A DNA stretch of 6,069 bases from contig DKKJ01000148.1 of NCBI GenBank assembly GCA_002455175.1, positions 607 through 6,675 on the forward strand. The letters are read 5' to 3'. The position numbers were made by a program, and so were the translations under genes. Below are positions 5,452-6,069 of this stretch, piece after piece. Below the pieces are notes generated by a model. The model worked only from the letters and a program-made list of their open reading frames with translations. It was not told the origin of the DNA and searched no databases. This DNA is from Opitutaceae bacterium UBA6669. Its GTDB lineage: Bacteria > Verrucomicrobiota > Verrucomicrobiia > Opitutales > Opitutaceae. Numbering within the stretch: position 1 is the stretch's first letter; every line of letters starts with the position of its first letter.

Positions 5452-6069
5452 CTACTTGATTCCAGCGCTTGTTTCCGAGGCGACCATGTAGCGTTGAAGG
5501 AGTCGGAAGAGAAGTACGATTGGCAGGGTTGCCATGACGGCGCAGGCCAAGATTTGACCCCACTGGATAGGGGGCTGGGTATAAAGGTTGGCGAGACTCA
5601 ATTGAAGCGTTCGAGTTTCCTCGCGGGTACTGATGAGCAATGGCCAGAGGAAATCTCCCCAATGAAACAGAACGTCGATCAGTACCACGGTCGCAAGCGC
5701 GGGTCGGATGGCTGGGAGTGCCACGCTCCAGAATTGTCTCCACGCTCCAGCGCCTTCAATCGCTGCAGCTTCCTCGAGTTCTTTTGGTAAGGTGAGAAAG
5801 TGCTGGCGAAGGAAATAGATATTAAACGCTTTGGCGATGAAGGGGAGAGTAAGTCCAGCCATGGCTCGGCTAAAGTCACCGGTTAAGCCTAAGTCCCGCG
5901 CGGTAAAAAAGAGGGGCACAGCGATGACCTCGACGGGGAGAATGATGAGGATGACAATGGCGCTGAAAGCGATCTCGCGGCCTCGGAAGGCGAGGCGAGC
6001 AAACGCGTAAGCGGCAGCGGCGTTACAGAAAAGTCCCGCTCCGGCAATCAACGCCACTTGAATCAAAGA
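5452..6069 (-). CDS. Carbohydrate ABC transporter permease, MalG/UgpE family, C-terminal part (cut by right edge)
   Basis: The frame is open to the right edge and ends at TAG (5454-5452). The 205 visible residues lack about 70 N-terminal residues relative to the 270-280 aa usual for MalG-family permeases. The first possible start in view is a TTG at 6066 that sits inside homologous sequence, so the real start is outside. Five hydrophobic segments are visible (about 5-28, 33-58, 68-90, 122-143 and 170-193). The cytoplasmic coupling loop has the binding-protein-dependent permease signature: LPKELEEAAAIEGAGAW followed by VALP, matching EAA-x3-G-x9-(I/V)-x-L-P. HWGDFLWPLL after the loop and the RYMVAS...AGIK tail are also typical. 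It should form one half of the inner-membrane channel of a sugar or glycerol-phosphate importer, with a partner permease, binding protein and ATPase presumably encoded to the right. The substrate cannot be told. It converges on the signalling operon with 37 bases between stops and no obvious functional link. Confidence 0.93.
   Translation of the reverse strand, partial: SLIQVALIAGAGLFCNAAAAYAFARLAFRGREIAFSAIVILIILPVEVIAVPLFFTARDLGLTGDFSRAMAGLTLPFIAKAFNIYFLRQHFLTLPKELEEAAAIEGAGAWRQFWSVALPAIRPALATVVLIDVLFHWGDFLWPLLISTREETRTLQLSLANLYTQPPIQWGQILACAVMATLPIVLLFRLLQRYMVASETSAGIK

Noticed and set aside
5494..5790. 98-codon plus-strand open frame
   Set aside because: It is antisense to the ABC permease, whose EAA loop is unambiguous in the other strand.
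5452..6066. Complete 204-aa permease starting at TTG 6066
   Set aside because: The TTG sits inside the family's conserved first visible membrane segment and the protein would be about 70 residues too short; it is a truncated gene at the window edge.
1..6069. CRISPR array, insertion sequence, tRNA, rRNA or prophage genes
   Set aside because: No regularly spaced direct repeats, transposase motifs, terminal inverted repeats or structural RNA signatures were seen anywhere in the window.

Overview
The window appears to be chromosomal DNA from a moderately GC-rich bacterium, probably Gram-negative and chemoheterotrophic. The evidence is a sugar-type ABC permease, a membrane CHASE4 sensor and an elaborate set of two-component proteins. 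None of the four visible start codons has a recognisable Shine-Dalgarno sequence. Together with the protein families this would fit a lineage such as Verrucomicrobiota, but the assignment is a weak inference and no gene here is a taxonomic marker.

Layout from left to right: (1) positions 1-859, minus strand, is the N-terminal 286 residues of a membrane-anchored CHASE4 sensor whose output module lies beyond the left edge. (2) Positions 860-1159 form a divergent intergenic region. It should hold the promoters of both flanking transcripts, but contains only weak promoter-like, palindromic and small-ORF signals. (3) Positions 1160-5414, plus strand, form a compact three-gene signalling operon: a cytosolic REC-PAS-histidine kinase, a REC-HDOD protein whose probable GTG start overlaps the kinase stop codon, and a REC protein with a degenerate HD-GYP domain. 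(4) Positions 5452-6069, minus strand, hold the C-terminal 205 residues of a MalG/UgpE-type sugar ABC transporter permease, convergent with the operon and cut by the right edge.

The operon is the centre of interest. One kinase is encoded with three receiver domains: one in its own N-terminus and one in each downstream protein. None of the three proteins has a DNA-binding output. The kinase probably phosphorylates the two similar DMQMP-type receivers, which would gate an HDOD domain that keeps its HD pair and an HD-GYP-like domain in which the metal-binding HD has become SQ and other hallmark residues are lost. The second output is therefore predicted to be a protein-interaction or ligand-sensing module, not a cyclic-di-GMP phosphodiesterase. 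The families are known; what this particular cascade senses and controls cannot be read from the sequence.
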